Assembly (NCBI GenBank): GCA_002946415.1
Contig: NJPS01000046.1
Coordinates: forward strand, 186,001 to 250,000
Direction of reading: 5' to 3'
Length of the DNA: 64,000 nt
Source of the DNA: Rutstroemia sp. NJR-2017a BVV2
Taxonomy: Eukaryota; Ascomycota; Leotiomycetes; Helotiales; Rutstroemiaceae
The first letter of the stretch is position 1, and each line of letters opens with the position of its first letter. Position numbers and translations under genes: made by a program. Positions 21,613 to 33,071 of the stretch are shown here, in pieces. The notes beneath the pieces were generated by a model. That model saw only the letters and a list, made by a program, of their open reading frames with translations, made no database searches and had not been told where the DNA came from.

Positions 21613-24600
21613 CTATACAAGAAACTTGAAAATAACTGTTAGAATGATACTTGCTACAGTTAGTGTGAAACTGCCTACTCCAAATATCTGATAACCCTTC
21701 TTTTGAGCGAAGTTGATACAAACAACAACAACAATGGTCGCTATCGAGAAAACGACCAAGGAAATGAAAACTTTAAAAAATACCGGGACCACAAAGCTTT
21801 CTTCAAAGGACAGACCCCATCCATAAGGCGGTGTGGTAAGATCCGCTTTGAGTCGTTGCTCAAGTTTTTTTGGTGTATTCTGGACGAAAAACCGACCCTT
21901 CTTTTGGGATCTGGCGCCTTGGTGCCTGGCTCGGAGCTGTTGAGATGGTGGTAGCGGTATCTCAAGCACCCGTGATTCAGGGTCATCTCGACTATTCGGA
22001 GCCGAAGTCGAAGGTGAAGGGGACATCCCGCGGAATATTCTAAAATTAATCCAAAGCAGTTTGCCTTTTCGTTTCCAGTTGAAGGCGGTACAGAAAAGTT
22101 TGAGCTTGGCTTTACAGAACTGTTGCACTCGCATACTCGACAGCCAAATCGAAGAGCTATGGGGTTTGTTCCATAGATGCATTACCCATTTCGCGTGTGA
22201 CTCCGGCCGTTCATCCCCCGGACATGGAGCCCACGCATCCCTTTCGTTCCACTCAGCTGGGGGACGCCATTCTTCATGAAGAAGTGCAAGATCAGCGAGG
22301 TCACGTTTTGCCGCAATTTCTTCTTCATTCTCTCTACCTTCATCCAAGTTGTCCTCAACGCCATATTCGAAGCTAGAGTTGTTGTCTTCTCTGATGAGGA
22401 AGAACTACTGCAAGTCAGATTGAATCTCAACGCGAATAAAGTTTCAACTATTACATACCCGAACGAAGCGTATATTCGAAACTGCTGTCCACGATAAATT
22501 GTAAGTGGTCCACCCTCTAGCTGAGATGTACTCTTTCTTGACGGAGGAGAGGAGCTCCTTGTCACACAGGTCTTCTCCGATATCCATATGGACTGCTTTG
22601 CTGACATACTTGTCGTGATAGAAACACAGAAGCAGCCATTGAGCGTTAGATGACGTGATAGATCGTGACTGAGATTCCTCTGTCTTTACTAAGTTCTGTT
22701 CGTGATCGATCCCTGTCCTTAGATGAATTCCAGAACGTGGGCTTTGAGCTGCTTGTCCCGAAGCACTAGATTGTGCGTCTGTTATTACTGTAGAGGCTCC
22801 AATATGTTGATGGGGGTGAGAGAGAGACAGAGTCTTGGGAAGCTCTATATGTTGGTGGCTGTCGTCATTCGAAGCATTGAGTGTGACTGGCACGTCAGGA
22901 ACGTCAAGAGACCATGCAAATATCCGTGCTTGATACCCAGCTTGTATCAACTTGAATTGAAAATTTTGTACTGCAGCAAGTCGAGACACCGGAAAGTCCT
23001 GGGAAAAGCAACAACCACAGCTCTACAAATTTGTTTCAGCATGCTAAGATAGTGAGGATAAAACAGAATATGAATACATACACAGTCCCAGGTAAGTCGT
23101 ACGAATCCTCGGCTAAGTGTTCTTTCGTATAGACCGATATCTTCGGCCATGGCTAAGCACTGTAGGAGAAAGGACTGATACAAGTTCGACAGAAACCCCA
23201 TTTGACTAAAATTATTCTCAGAAGGGTGAGGCACTTTGTTTGTATCTTTTAGAGACCGGTAGGAAGGGCGAGTCAACGGATTTGCTTCCGACATGGCTTT
23301 GGGATTTTCGTATGAAAGATCAAGATTCTTGACAATGATGTCGACGTCGGTGCTACAGTTGTCGGCGTTAAGATGATCGTCCACTCTTTCTGCAATCTTC
23401 TGCAAGGTAGCTGGATCAGACTTCGATAACAAAAAGTTGCGGAGGTTTTCTTTGTAGGACTTGAACGGCCGTCCAGTGGTTAGGAAGGAAACCACAGAAT
23501 TCAGTTTAAGTAGCGTTAAATCTTCACTCGCCGCCTTGTCCGGATGTTCGTTGTCATTGTTTGAGGCATCGCTGCTGCTTTCGCTCACTACACTGATCGC
23601 ATCACTATTGTCCGCGTCCGGCGGTTGTACGTCCCGAATGCTTACAGCCGGACTATGAGCGATGGAGTCTCGCTGGTCCAAGTGTCGATTCAGCAAAAAC
23701 AATGTATCTGTTTTTTGGCTAAGTAAAACATTTATTTTCTCTCGCAGGGTGCTGTCCGTTGGGATTAAGACCTGACGGATCTTCCTCGAAATCCGAACTC
23801 TCTCACTTCTAGAACGTAGGAACCTGATGGCTAGCTTCTCCGAAGGTGTCTGTTCTTCAGACTGAATATCTAGAAAATAGATCTTCAATAAGCGTGTATG
23901 ATTTCGAACAAATCTTGCCTCATCTAGCCGTCGCGTTGCTTCTTGGTACAGAGCTAGCAGCTCCTCATCATCAGTTAAGTTCTTAACGAGATAATCTTCA
24001 GCAGCTGCGCGGAGGGCTGACGGAGATGAGTCAGATCCGATGGTAGAGAACAGATCCGTTTCGACAGAAGCAACGGATTTTATATCGAAATCAAGATCCA
24101 GATCATCGTGTTGTGCAACTTGTGTTGGCGTGGTATAGTTGTAAAAGCTCATGGGAGGGATATCCTGTTCAGAACCTTCCTTACTGATGGGAACAAGAGC
24201 TGATGGGAGTGTGGATGGGGCTGTAGTCCTAGACTCCTCGGACGAAAACCCGCTTGAGGACTCTGCAGACGCGGCGTCTGATTCGCTGCCGAATATAATT
24301 TGATTGTAATTGTCATCGATAGAGGCTACTGACATAGTTTCAGCCACCAACAGTCCACCAGATAATGCTTCCGTGAAATCAGGCGAGTGTCGCGACGGAC
24401 TTGGTCTCGAATCAAGATCTGCTGTTGACGATGGCATACGTTCACGTTCACGTTTTGTGGTAGCCCCTACCGAGACAGATTGCTGAGAAAAGTCAACCAT
24501 AAATGAATTCCATTCAGATGCACGGGGGGTTGGGGTTGAAAAATCGAAATCCTGAACAGCGCCAAGGAGCATTTTCCAAACGTCTCCTGTCGAAGGAGTG

Positions 24601-27600
24601 GTATCAACAATGTCTCTATATAGGCATTATCATTATTTGCATTACTTTCCTGCTCGGGGATACTAGATACTTACAGGTGCAGATTGAGATTCGAGTTCAA
24701 ATCACGCAAGCGGTGTAAGCCTCCTCGATGGTTTCCGAAACTAATGAATTGTATCCCTATCTGCTTCTCGTCCATATTCAACTCCACCAATCGTTCGACG
24801 AGTCTTCGAATAGGAGGAATGGCATCACACCTGTCTTGCCAGACACCGTCTGTTAGCACATAAAGATTCAATGGTCGAAGATCCTTCTCTTGAGGTGTAA
24901 AGCGTGCCAACCCAGTTCGGCGTGCTTTTTGACTCCCAAGTCTTCCAGTGTAGTCGTTGAGAATTGAATCCAAATTAACGCGAATGTCGCTTCTTCCTCT
25001 GCGCTCTCTTTCACGCACGATTTTCTCTAATTTCGTGGTTCTCTTGCTGTTGTGGCGTTCCCCTGGAGGAGACATTGTGAAATAGAGATCAACGCCATCT
25101 GGGCCCAACCCTTTGACGAGATAGGTTAGAATCGAAAAGGTATCTACCACCTTGTCCCAGTGTTCGGCCATGGACCAGGAGTCATCAATGAGAAAAGCCT
25201 AAAAATAATCAGCTTGATTGGTTACTAGTGAAAAGGTGTATATTCACATGATCTCTTCTCTGCACCCGATTTAGGAGCCAATTTCCGTCAAGTGTTGGTT
25301 TCAGGCCTTCCTTCTTTCTACTCCTCCATAGCAAAGCATCGCTAATAGATAGTTTAGGCAACCTTGTAGCAGGCTGAATGTTTTCTGAGACGCTAATATT
25401 TAGACCAAGGCCTTGATTGTCATGGTTGGATGTGGTGTTAGCTGCGTTTTGGAATTCGTTGGCTGGACCAGTGTGAGCAGTGAGCTTTCTAACCTGTCCA
25501 GTTGGACCGTAAGGAGTTGGAGACTCACTTTCTACTGGTGGTGTCTGAGTATACATCTCATTCAGGGAACCTATGAATGCAATGTTTTCCTCGCCTTCCA
25601 AAACATTCTGATAGCCATTGGCTTGTCTCACCGAACCTGAATCCCGTGCTTCAGCAGTGGACGTTCTAGGCGGCTGATAATCGGGTGTATAATGGCCGAC
25701 GTCAGTTACGTGACCTGTAATACCTACAGTGCCTTCGCTAGACCCTGTGAATTGCTTTAATGGCAGAGGCTGATTTGTGTGTAGTCTATCGGAATAACGA
25801 TGGTCGATGAAGTTGCGATTGTCGGCCTGCAAGATATGTGGTGGATATCTGTGAGTGGACGATACGCCTTCGACTGGTTGATGCCTCTCAATATGCTCTT
25901 GCTGAACATCACTTGAGTGATTAGGAACTTGCGGAGCTGAAAGAATATGGGGTATGTTATGAGCATTGGTACGAGTGGGGTGTTCAAATCGCTGGCTAGC
26001 ACGGGGGGTTGAGGCTAAAGAAACACCATTTTTAGTGCTTGTGTCCATCCTCTCAGGTTCAGCCACAAAATAATCAGTAAACATTGGGCGGTGTGATTGT
26101 TGTAAATGCATGGTTATGCTATCGACAGATGATGTCGAACTGCTCTCCAAGATGATCGATGGTCGACGCTGCAGTGGTCGGCGAAAATTGATATTCGTAG
26201 TTCGGGGCAGTCCTTTATTATCACAGATTCTCCTAGAATCTTTTATAACTCGCTTGGAGCGTTCCCACAAAAACTTGACATCTGGCCTCGTTGTGGCATC
26301 CACCAACATATGTTCGATCATGTCCAAGACATTTACGGTAACATAATCGCACGCGCGGATCTTTCTTCTAAGGTCTTTGCGTACCTCACGGATGAGAGGA
26401 AGCACTAAATTGCCATCGTGAAAGCAATCGCCATCTTGCTCAGCAAGTGTACCTCGTGTTGCTTCGCGTCGCGCCGCACGATATTCTTGAACTGCTTTGT
26501 AAGAGCGTACGAGCCATACTGCAACCTCACTGTACACCGCGCCTAGAGACCATATATCGACACTGGGTCTGACTTGAAGCACGCTTCGCCTGAGAAATGC
26601 ATCAGAACGGTGACACTCTGGAGCCCCTGGATATACGTATGTTAGAAATGCTTGAGCAGATGGGAGATGTCACTAACCATATGTACGAGTACCTTGATTA
26701 TCTTGATCTGATACCTCCTGGGTTGAGGAATCTTGAATCTTGAAATAATTCAACCCGATATCAGCCAACTTGAACCGATAACTGTAAGGCGATGCTATTT
26801 CACCACCAAAGCTTGTCACTAGTATGTTTTTTGGCTTCACCCTATTCCGAATATCAGCCGGATCCTTCTTGTATCTATGTTTTAGTGTGACAATCAGATA
26901 AAAATATATCTGTTGATCTATCCGATGCGACTTGTGAAGAGTCCTTACCCTGGAAGTGGATGTTTGGCGCCATTCGGTACCGCCTCACGATGAATTTCTA
27001 ACAGGCCTTGGAGAAGTTGGAAGACCGACTCCCAAAGATCAATGATATCGCTGTCTTTTTCAGGAGGATCAGTACGCAGCAGAAATGCTTCGAGGGTTCC
27101 CACGTCCGCGTATTCAAGGAGGATGTTGTATCGATCGTTCTGTTTCCAACCTCCATAAAATCCAATGATGCCTTCGGTTTTCTTCAATCTATTGAACGCT
27201 GCAACTTCATTTTCGTGATACGTTCCTGCATCCTTTCCATAATAGGTCTTTAATATGAAGGTATTCGTACTTCTTGCATGCGCAGTCTACGAGATCAAAT
27301 TAAATTTCATGAAGCGTGTCAGTGAATACTATTGACTTACTTTTACGTTTTGACTTGAGATGAGACGATTGTATTCGGGCTGAAGTTCAATCTTGAATAT
27401 CTTCGTGGACCCTTTCGTATTCAGGTTTTCCTTCCTTATTATCGGAAGGATACGTTTGTCTTCCCAGATCCTTTTTGGCTCTATTTCCAAACACGGCGCA
27501 CAGAAGATCCACTGGCGCTCACAAAATTTTTTCAAGAAGTAGGGATCGTCCGTGTCAGTTGGAAAACTAGAAGGTGGCCGCGCTGTGTTGAAAGGGAGAC

Positions 27601-27910
27601 GAGCATCAATGAGGCTGTCGTGTTGGAGGAATTGGCGTATATATCTTGCCTTGCCCGTCAATAGAAGGATGCAAAACGACTTGGAATAGTCTCCCGCGAT
27701 TGCTTCGTGGAAGGGAGCCTCGCCAAAGATAGCCACGAGGAGTTTCTTTAGTTGACGATTATTGTTTGCAGTCAAGTACTTGCGAAGCACACTGTGTGGG
27801 AGGAATTTCTTAGGAATATCACTATTTGGGTCCACGAGTCCTGGGAGGCAACTCTTGTCAACCCAGTCGATGAACTCTTGAATGTCTGGATGATTGTCAT
27901 ATTGGTTCAT
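21613..27910 (-). CDS. Giant kinase-like / vWA / two-TM protein
   Basis: Eight exons: 27910-27341 (first in-frame ATG), 27286-26949, 26874-26678, 26626-25248, 25198-24675, 24615-23082, 22998-22459, 22404-21613. All borders are GT-AG and phases close to 1957 aa. Residues 1-185: unknown domain. About 185-450: kinase fold with beta3 Lys 203 (FILK), alphaC Glu 217, LLEYADVGTLEAF hinge, APE 370-372 and DIWSLGAVYSE. The catalytic loop reads RNRVKPKN (312-319), so the HRD aspartate is missing, and DFG is DIG (341-343); probably a pseudokinase. 450-820: disordered, Ser/Pro-rich. 829-1025: von Willebrand A fold with MIDAS DDSWS (833-837). 1026-1890: low-similarity region with short conserved islands. 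About 1899-1926 and 1935-1955: membrane helices. Function unknown; the architecture suggests a scaffold or sensor at a membrane. The frame stays open upstream of the ATG (see findings). Two separate genes split near 24.6 kb is the alternative, but the exon 5/6 splice keeps the frame through DIVDTTPSTGDVWKMLLGA. Confidence 0.75.
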
Positions 27911-28658
27911 CTTTGGGATGAGAATCCTCGGTGTAGTGGGTGTTGAGGGGTAGCAACTCCGCAAATGATGAAGACCTGTTTGAGCAATGTGGCCAAGATG
28001 AGAGTCAAGACTTCGTCGCACCTCGTGCTCAAACGGGACGGCTATTGTTCTTGATGCATCTTCTCTTCGCTGTCAATGGACCGTGGAATGGATCTGCGCT
28101 TGTTAGAGACGCACGACAAGGCTGTTGTTAGCTGTAAGGAGAGATTTAATGGATGTGTAAGCAGGGTGCCATCAATGTGGTAGCCTGCTCTCTACTGCAT
28201 AGATAGCAGCCTGATGATACATGTAGTATCCGATAAGTAATCGAGCAACAAGACCACTATGGTATTTCTGATTTCCAGGCGACGGATTGTTCTATAGCCA
28301 TTAGAACAATTTACTTCATCGTGCTGTGTTGTCCCTAGATGGACCTGCTATTTCTGCGCTGACAGAGGCCTGCCAGACTGCTTGTCTGTTAAACCCGTTC
28401 TCTGGCCTCGGCACATCTGGGCCTTTGGTTGACCCTGTGAGATGCTGGATATACTTCCGATCTGTGAGTATCTAGTCCAAATCATTGCAAATAGTTACTC
28501 GAGTAGGCTCCGAGAATTCCCCAGTTAATGCTGGAAGCTGTACGAGCACCTAGCGAGCGAGGCGAGGTACCAGACGCGAGGTTTTCGATATAAACATTCA
28601 AATAAGCTTTGGGCTCGTGCTTCACAGTACTATACACTGCTGTACTCTCGAGAGTCTG

Positions 28659-28730
28659 TGTTAGAAAGTGCTGGAAGCACTTATATCAAGCAATATTCTG
28701 TATCAAATAACCTTTTGCTGAGCTTGACAG
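28659..28730 (+). repeat. LTR-like direct repeat, copy 1
   Basis: Starts TGTTAG and contains the hairpin AAGTGCT-GGA-AGCACTT. It matches copy 2 (29148-29226) almost base for base apart from a short indel and scattered substitutions, and both end GCTTGACAG. The TG start and hairpin are typical of copia-type LTR ends; no internal retroelement genes lie nearby. Confidence 0.75.
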
Positions 28731-28793
28731 GTTATGAGCCCGCGCACTGGTAAAGCCTGCGATCCGATTAATGCCTGAGGCAAAAGGACTTAC

Positions 28794-28798
28794 ATCCC
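28794..28798. repeat. Target-site duplication ATCCC, left
   Basis: Five-base direct repeat immediately outside the left inverted repeat of the MITE; identical to 29040-29044. Confidence 0.7.
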
Positions 28799-29039
28799 CA
28801 CGGCCCCGCTTGGTCGTGGCACACCAAAATAAACCTCACCAAAATATAGTGAAAAGTACAAAAGCCAGTTTTTCAGAACTTTCTCAGTTCTTACAATTAA
28901 ATTACCAGAAAATTTCTCTATATTTTATTTTGAGATTCTAAGTAGCTAGGAGCCTTCAGATATTAAATATCTCGGAATTCGGAATTTTCCTGATATAAAA
29001 GTACAGTTTTGGTGTACCACGACCAAGCGGGGCCGCGTG
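28799..29039. mobile_element. MITE-like element with 30-nt terminal inverted repeats
   Basis: 241 bp. The left end CACGGCCCCGCTTGGTCGTG pairs with the right end, read inward as CACGCGGCCCCGCTTGGTCG. The inverted repeats run about 30 nt with few mismatches, and the inside is AT-rich and noncoding. It is flanked by ATCCC on both sides. Size, TIRs and lack of coding capacity define a non-autonomous DNA transposon; the superfamily cannot be named from this copy alone. Confidence 0.85.
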
Positions 29040-29044
29040 ATCCC
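29040..29044. repeat. Target-site duplication ATCCC, right
   Basis: Identical to 28794-28798. Confidence 0.7.
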
Positions 29045-29147
29045 GTACACCCAGAAAACCCTACCTTTCCTGATAGAGCTCCGTGCCATGGTCGCGGCCA
29101 ATCAGTGGAGAAGAATAGTCCTGCGGGATATTGCTGCGTAGGGGGGA

Positions 29148-29226
29148 TGTTAGGAAGTGCTGGAAGCACTTATATGTGGTACTAAGCAATATTCTGTATC
29201 AAGTAACCTTTTGCCTAGCTTGACAG
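29148..29226 (+). repeat. LTR-like direct repeat, copy 2
   Basis: Second copy of the 28659-28730 repeat, with the same TGTTAG start, hairpin and GCTTGACAG end. The MITE lies between the two copies. Confidence 0.75.
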
Positions 29227-29721
29227 TCTGGACCGGTTACCGCGCGCCTTTTCTATGACTTGGAAGAATTATGAACGCAGCAAATAGCGTCCTCGAGGTC
29301 TCAATTGCAATCGATGACAGGCAGATTCCATTATTCGGAAGTGCATCAAGGCTCTTAAGTAGGCTTTGCTATCCCCTACAGCTCCCCACGGGCAACGATG
29401 AGGCAGACGAGGCAAACGAGACAGCTGAAGACAGACACAATGTCACTGCTGCTTTAGAGAGCCTGGTGATGCATAAATAAGAATTGCCCTAACGCACCTT
29501 CTTCTGCAAGAGCATGTCCAATACATGGCGTAACGCCTCTAGAGACACTAGAAAAGCGGTAAGATAATTTTGGACAGTTAACGGTTAACCATCACCATCT
29601 CAGCCTTCCTTCGCATCTGTACTGTAAGACTTATGCTACCTTATCAAGAGGTTCAGTTTCACCGAAGTAGTATATGCAAATTCCGCCAGATTTGCTTTCC
29701 CGTTCGATTAATATCATTGCC

Positions 29722-32700
29722 ATGTCTGTTGCGCTAGCAAATGCCTCGCGCCTGAAGGCCGAAGTTCGTCTAGCGCAAGCAATATCACAATTTGAGGCTG
29801 ACCTCTCGAGGGAGCAGAAAGCAGCCTTTCATGCCTCCAAAATCCGAACACACAAATCGCCTCCAACACCTAGCGATGTAATGCGACTCGCAGCGGAGAT
29901 TGATCGTTCCGCATCTGGAAAAGTCGGCGGTGGACGGTGTTTTGGACCTCGGTTCACCAATGTTCTACACGCTGTGCAGCAGTTTGCCGCGCTAGGAGAT
30001 ATAATTATAGGGGGCTCCCAAAGCCTAATTGCTTGCGGAGTCTGGTCGCTCGTTCGGATGACATTACTTGTTCGTCATTAAAGCTTTTCATTTTGTTTTA
30101 GAGCAAGACTGATGTCTTCACGCAGTTCATCGTTACTTCCACTTCCTATCTGGAGAAGCTGTCAGCTCTTTTCATGGCCGTTGGCCGCTCGGCTCCACGT
30201 TACCAGATGATGGGGCTGCTTTATGCCAAATCCAAAAGCTTGCAATCCAGTCTATCTGAGTATTTCATTGTAGTCGTTCGCCTTTGCCACCACATGTTGA
30301 ACCTGACACAGAGGTCGATCGTATGTCAATTCGTATCATCCTTAAACGACTCTCATATAAAAGGCTTTCAGTCAGAGCTTGATAGCTGGGCAAATGAGAT
30401 CAAAGAGGAAGTGGCATTATCCATGGGCCGAACAATCGAGGATGAAGGCCAAGAGAACTCACGGTTTAGAGCTCTTTCAACCAAATTTAGTGAGACTGCG
30501 TCGCACCGCGCAAGAATGAAGATGAATCTACGCGTCCTCGATCTCTGCTCCACATATGATTATGAGACGACGTGGAAACAGACTCGAAAGAGAGGAAATG
30601 CAACATTATTCAACAACAGCAATGAATATCAAAACTGGAAAAACGGAGCCGAGTCTTGTACACTGGTTTACAGAGGCAAACTAGGATCAGGGAAGTCGGT
30701 CTTATTAGCTAACATAGTAGAGGATCTAAATCTCTATTTTCAAAACAAGAACATAGGGTTGGCCTATTTCTTCTGCCGTCACGATATTCTGGAGAGTTTG
30801 AAAGCGCGCACAGTCATTGGATCGCTAGCTCGACAGTTACTGTCTTCGATACCTGATCTTTCCATAGTAGGAGACTTATGTGAGACCTCTCCAACTCTGG
30901 ATATTGAAGCAATCTCCAAAGTGCTTCACCGTGCTCTTCCACGCAACTACAATATTTGCTTCGTCCTTGATGGGCTTGATGAATGTAGCGGTCTTGAAAG
31001 AGCCATGGTGGAACAAGAGCTTCGAACGCTCCAGGCTATATTTACATTGCTCCTCTGCGTTTCATCCAGAATAGAGGCTGATGATGGGTCCAGGAAGGGT
31101 TACGAACATTTCGCTACCCCTTCCATCATTTCATTGCCTGATGACAACCCCGACATTGAGGGTTTCATTTCTGCGGAATTGGAGACTTGCATAATGTCCC
31201 GAAAACTACAGATTGGGGATCCCGGTTTGATACTGGAAATAGAAGACGCGCTTCTGAGAGGAGCCCAAGGGATGTTCCTCTGGGTAGCCCTTCAGATTGA
31301 ATCTTTATGTGCGGAAAGAACAGATAAGGCTATTCGTCAAGCTCTAGAGGACCTACCAAAGAGCCTGTCAGAAACGTTCTCTCGTATTCTGGCGAAATCT
31401 TTACACTTAGCGGAGTCATATCAGGCACGGATATTAAAGCTTGTGACTATTGCCCAACGCCCACTAACAACCGAGGAATTGAGAGAAGCCTTGAGTGTGA
31501 TTCCCGGAGATACTAACTGGAATCCGGAGATATTGCTCAATGACTTGTATTCGACATTGACCTGCTGCGGAAGCCTTGTCATCGTTGATGAAGAGGAGAT
31601 GACCGTACGACTTATTCACCACAGTGTCAAGAATTTTCTTCTGCGCAGCGCGAAAGACTCCTCCAGTATACCTTTTACGACAGACAGTGCACATATGGAA
31701 ATGGCAGATGTTATCGTTACTTACCTTAATTACGGTGTTTTTGACACACAGGTATCCAGCTCGGTAGTTCCACAGATAGCAGCTGCCCCGATACCTTCAA
31801 GGATCATCCGCTCAACTCTACCTTCGTCAAGTAGTGTCCGAAGCCTTGCGCTGAAACTCTTGAAATCCAGGAAACAACTTAACTGCGACGTGGGCCAGAT
31901 TCTTTCTGAGGCGAGTAACCATTTCCAACCGAAGTCGGTCAATCAATTTCCCTTCTGCAATTACGCAAAGTCCAATTGGTTGCGACATATGCGGTGGAAG
32001 TTAAGAACTGAGCCTTCAAAACACGGTCTGCTCCTGAGACTTTTCGAGAAGGAGATTCTTGACTTGGATATTACGGATGATTGTGGCCGGACACCTCTGT
32101 CATGGGCGGTAGCAGAAGAAAGCGATAAAATCGTCCTGCTGCTACTGGCCCACGAGAAAGTCGCTGCAGAGTTGCAACAAAATGGATCACCGTTGTGGTG
32201 GGCTAGCCAAAACGAGAATCTGATCCTAGTCAAGTTGATGTTAGAGAAGGGCGCAAACCTAGAATTAACGAATAGGAACTACCAAGGTCGGACAGTGTTA
32301 TCACTGGCGGTGGAAAATGGGCACAATCAGATAGTGAGGTTACTGCTCGAGCACGGTGCCCGGTTAGAGTCCAGGGACGAATTTGATCGGACGCCTCTCT
32401 GGTGGGCCATAGAGGGGAGGCGTACGACCATAGCAAGGCTACTACTCGAGGAAGGAGCTGATCCGGGGTGTATCAATGGCGCTCATGAAGCCCCCTTGTT
32501 AATAGCAGCTGAAAGAGGTCATCATGAGATCGTGAAATTGCTACTGGAGAAGGGGGCCCATCCAGAGTGTATGAACAAATTTGATCAAACCCCTTTGTTC
32601 ATAGCAGCTAAAGACGGGCATTATGAAATTGTGAAGTTGTTACTAGAGAATGGCGCTCTCTTAGAATACAACGATATTTTTGGTCGAACACCGTTATCAA

Positions 32701-33071
32701 ACGCCGCGATGAACGGGAATGATATGGTAGTAAAGCTTTTACTTGACGCAGGCGCTGATATGGAACATACGAGCATTCCAGGTCATCAAACACCGCTATT
32801 GTGTGCAGCAGAACAAGGGCGCAACCGAGTTGTGGAAATACTACTTGAAAAAGGGGCTCAGATTGATTCACAGGACAAATCTGGTCGCACAGCGTTAATA
32901 TGGGCAGCGGGACGAGGACATGTTGGAGTAGTGGAAATTCTACTTAAAAAGGGGGCTCAGATGGATTTAGAAGACGATACTAGCCGTACAGCGTTATCAT
33001 GGGCAGCGCAACAAGGGTATAATCAAGTAGTGGAAGTGTTACTTGAAAATGGGGCCTCAGATCTGATTTAA
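29722..33071 (+). CDS. NACHT-ankyrin (fungal NLR/STAND) protein
   Basis: Two exons (29722-30069, 30126-33071), 1097 aa; an ATG at 29674 in the same frame would add 16 residues. Residues 1-240 form the N-terminal helical domain found before NACHT in many fungal STAND proteins (SREQKAAF, GRCFGPRFTNVLHAVQQFAALG, WSLVRM, then RSAPRYQ after the splice). NACHT: Walker A GKLGSGKSV (about 300-308), Walker B CFVLDGLDEC (about 394-403), and a winged-helix-like region up to about 600. About 765-1095: ten ankyrin repeats, each with the TPL..A...G....V..LL..GA pattern. STAND proteins are oligomerising signalling switches; fungal members control heterokaryon incompatibility and are proposed immune sensors. 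The intron has a GTTCGT donor, slightly unusual, but it exactly restores WSLVRMTLL|FIVTSTSYLEKL. The last repeat runs into an early stop (see findings). Confidence 0.9.

Larger units (their letters stand above)
27911..29721. other. Repeat-bearing head-to-head intergenic region
   Basis: About 1.8 kb between the starts of the giant vWA gene and the NACHT gene. It contains two LTR-like direct repeats and a MITE, listed separately. The open frame at 29271-29480 (69 codons) is polar without motifs and is not called. An ATG with a five-codon frame on the minus strand near 28058 precedes the giant gene and could act as a short upstream ORF. Confidence 0.55.

Noticed and set aside
21613..27910. Splitting the giant gene into a kinase-vWA gene and a separate downstream membrane-protein gene
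   Set aside because: Every junction keeps phase, and the exon 5/6 splice falls inside a conserved-looking vWA-end segment, so one gene is more economical; transcript data could still overturn it.
29271..29480. 69-codon plus-strand open frame upstream of the NACHT gene
   Set aside because: Composition is neutral, no motif, and it lies in transposon-disturbed DNA.
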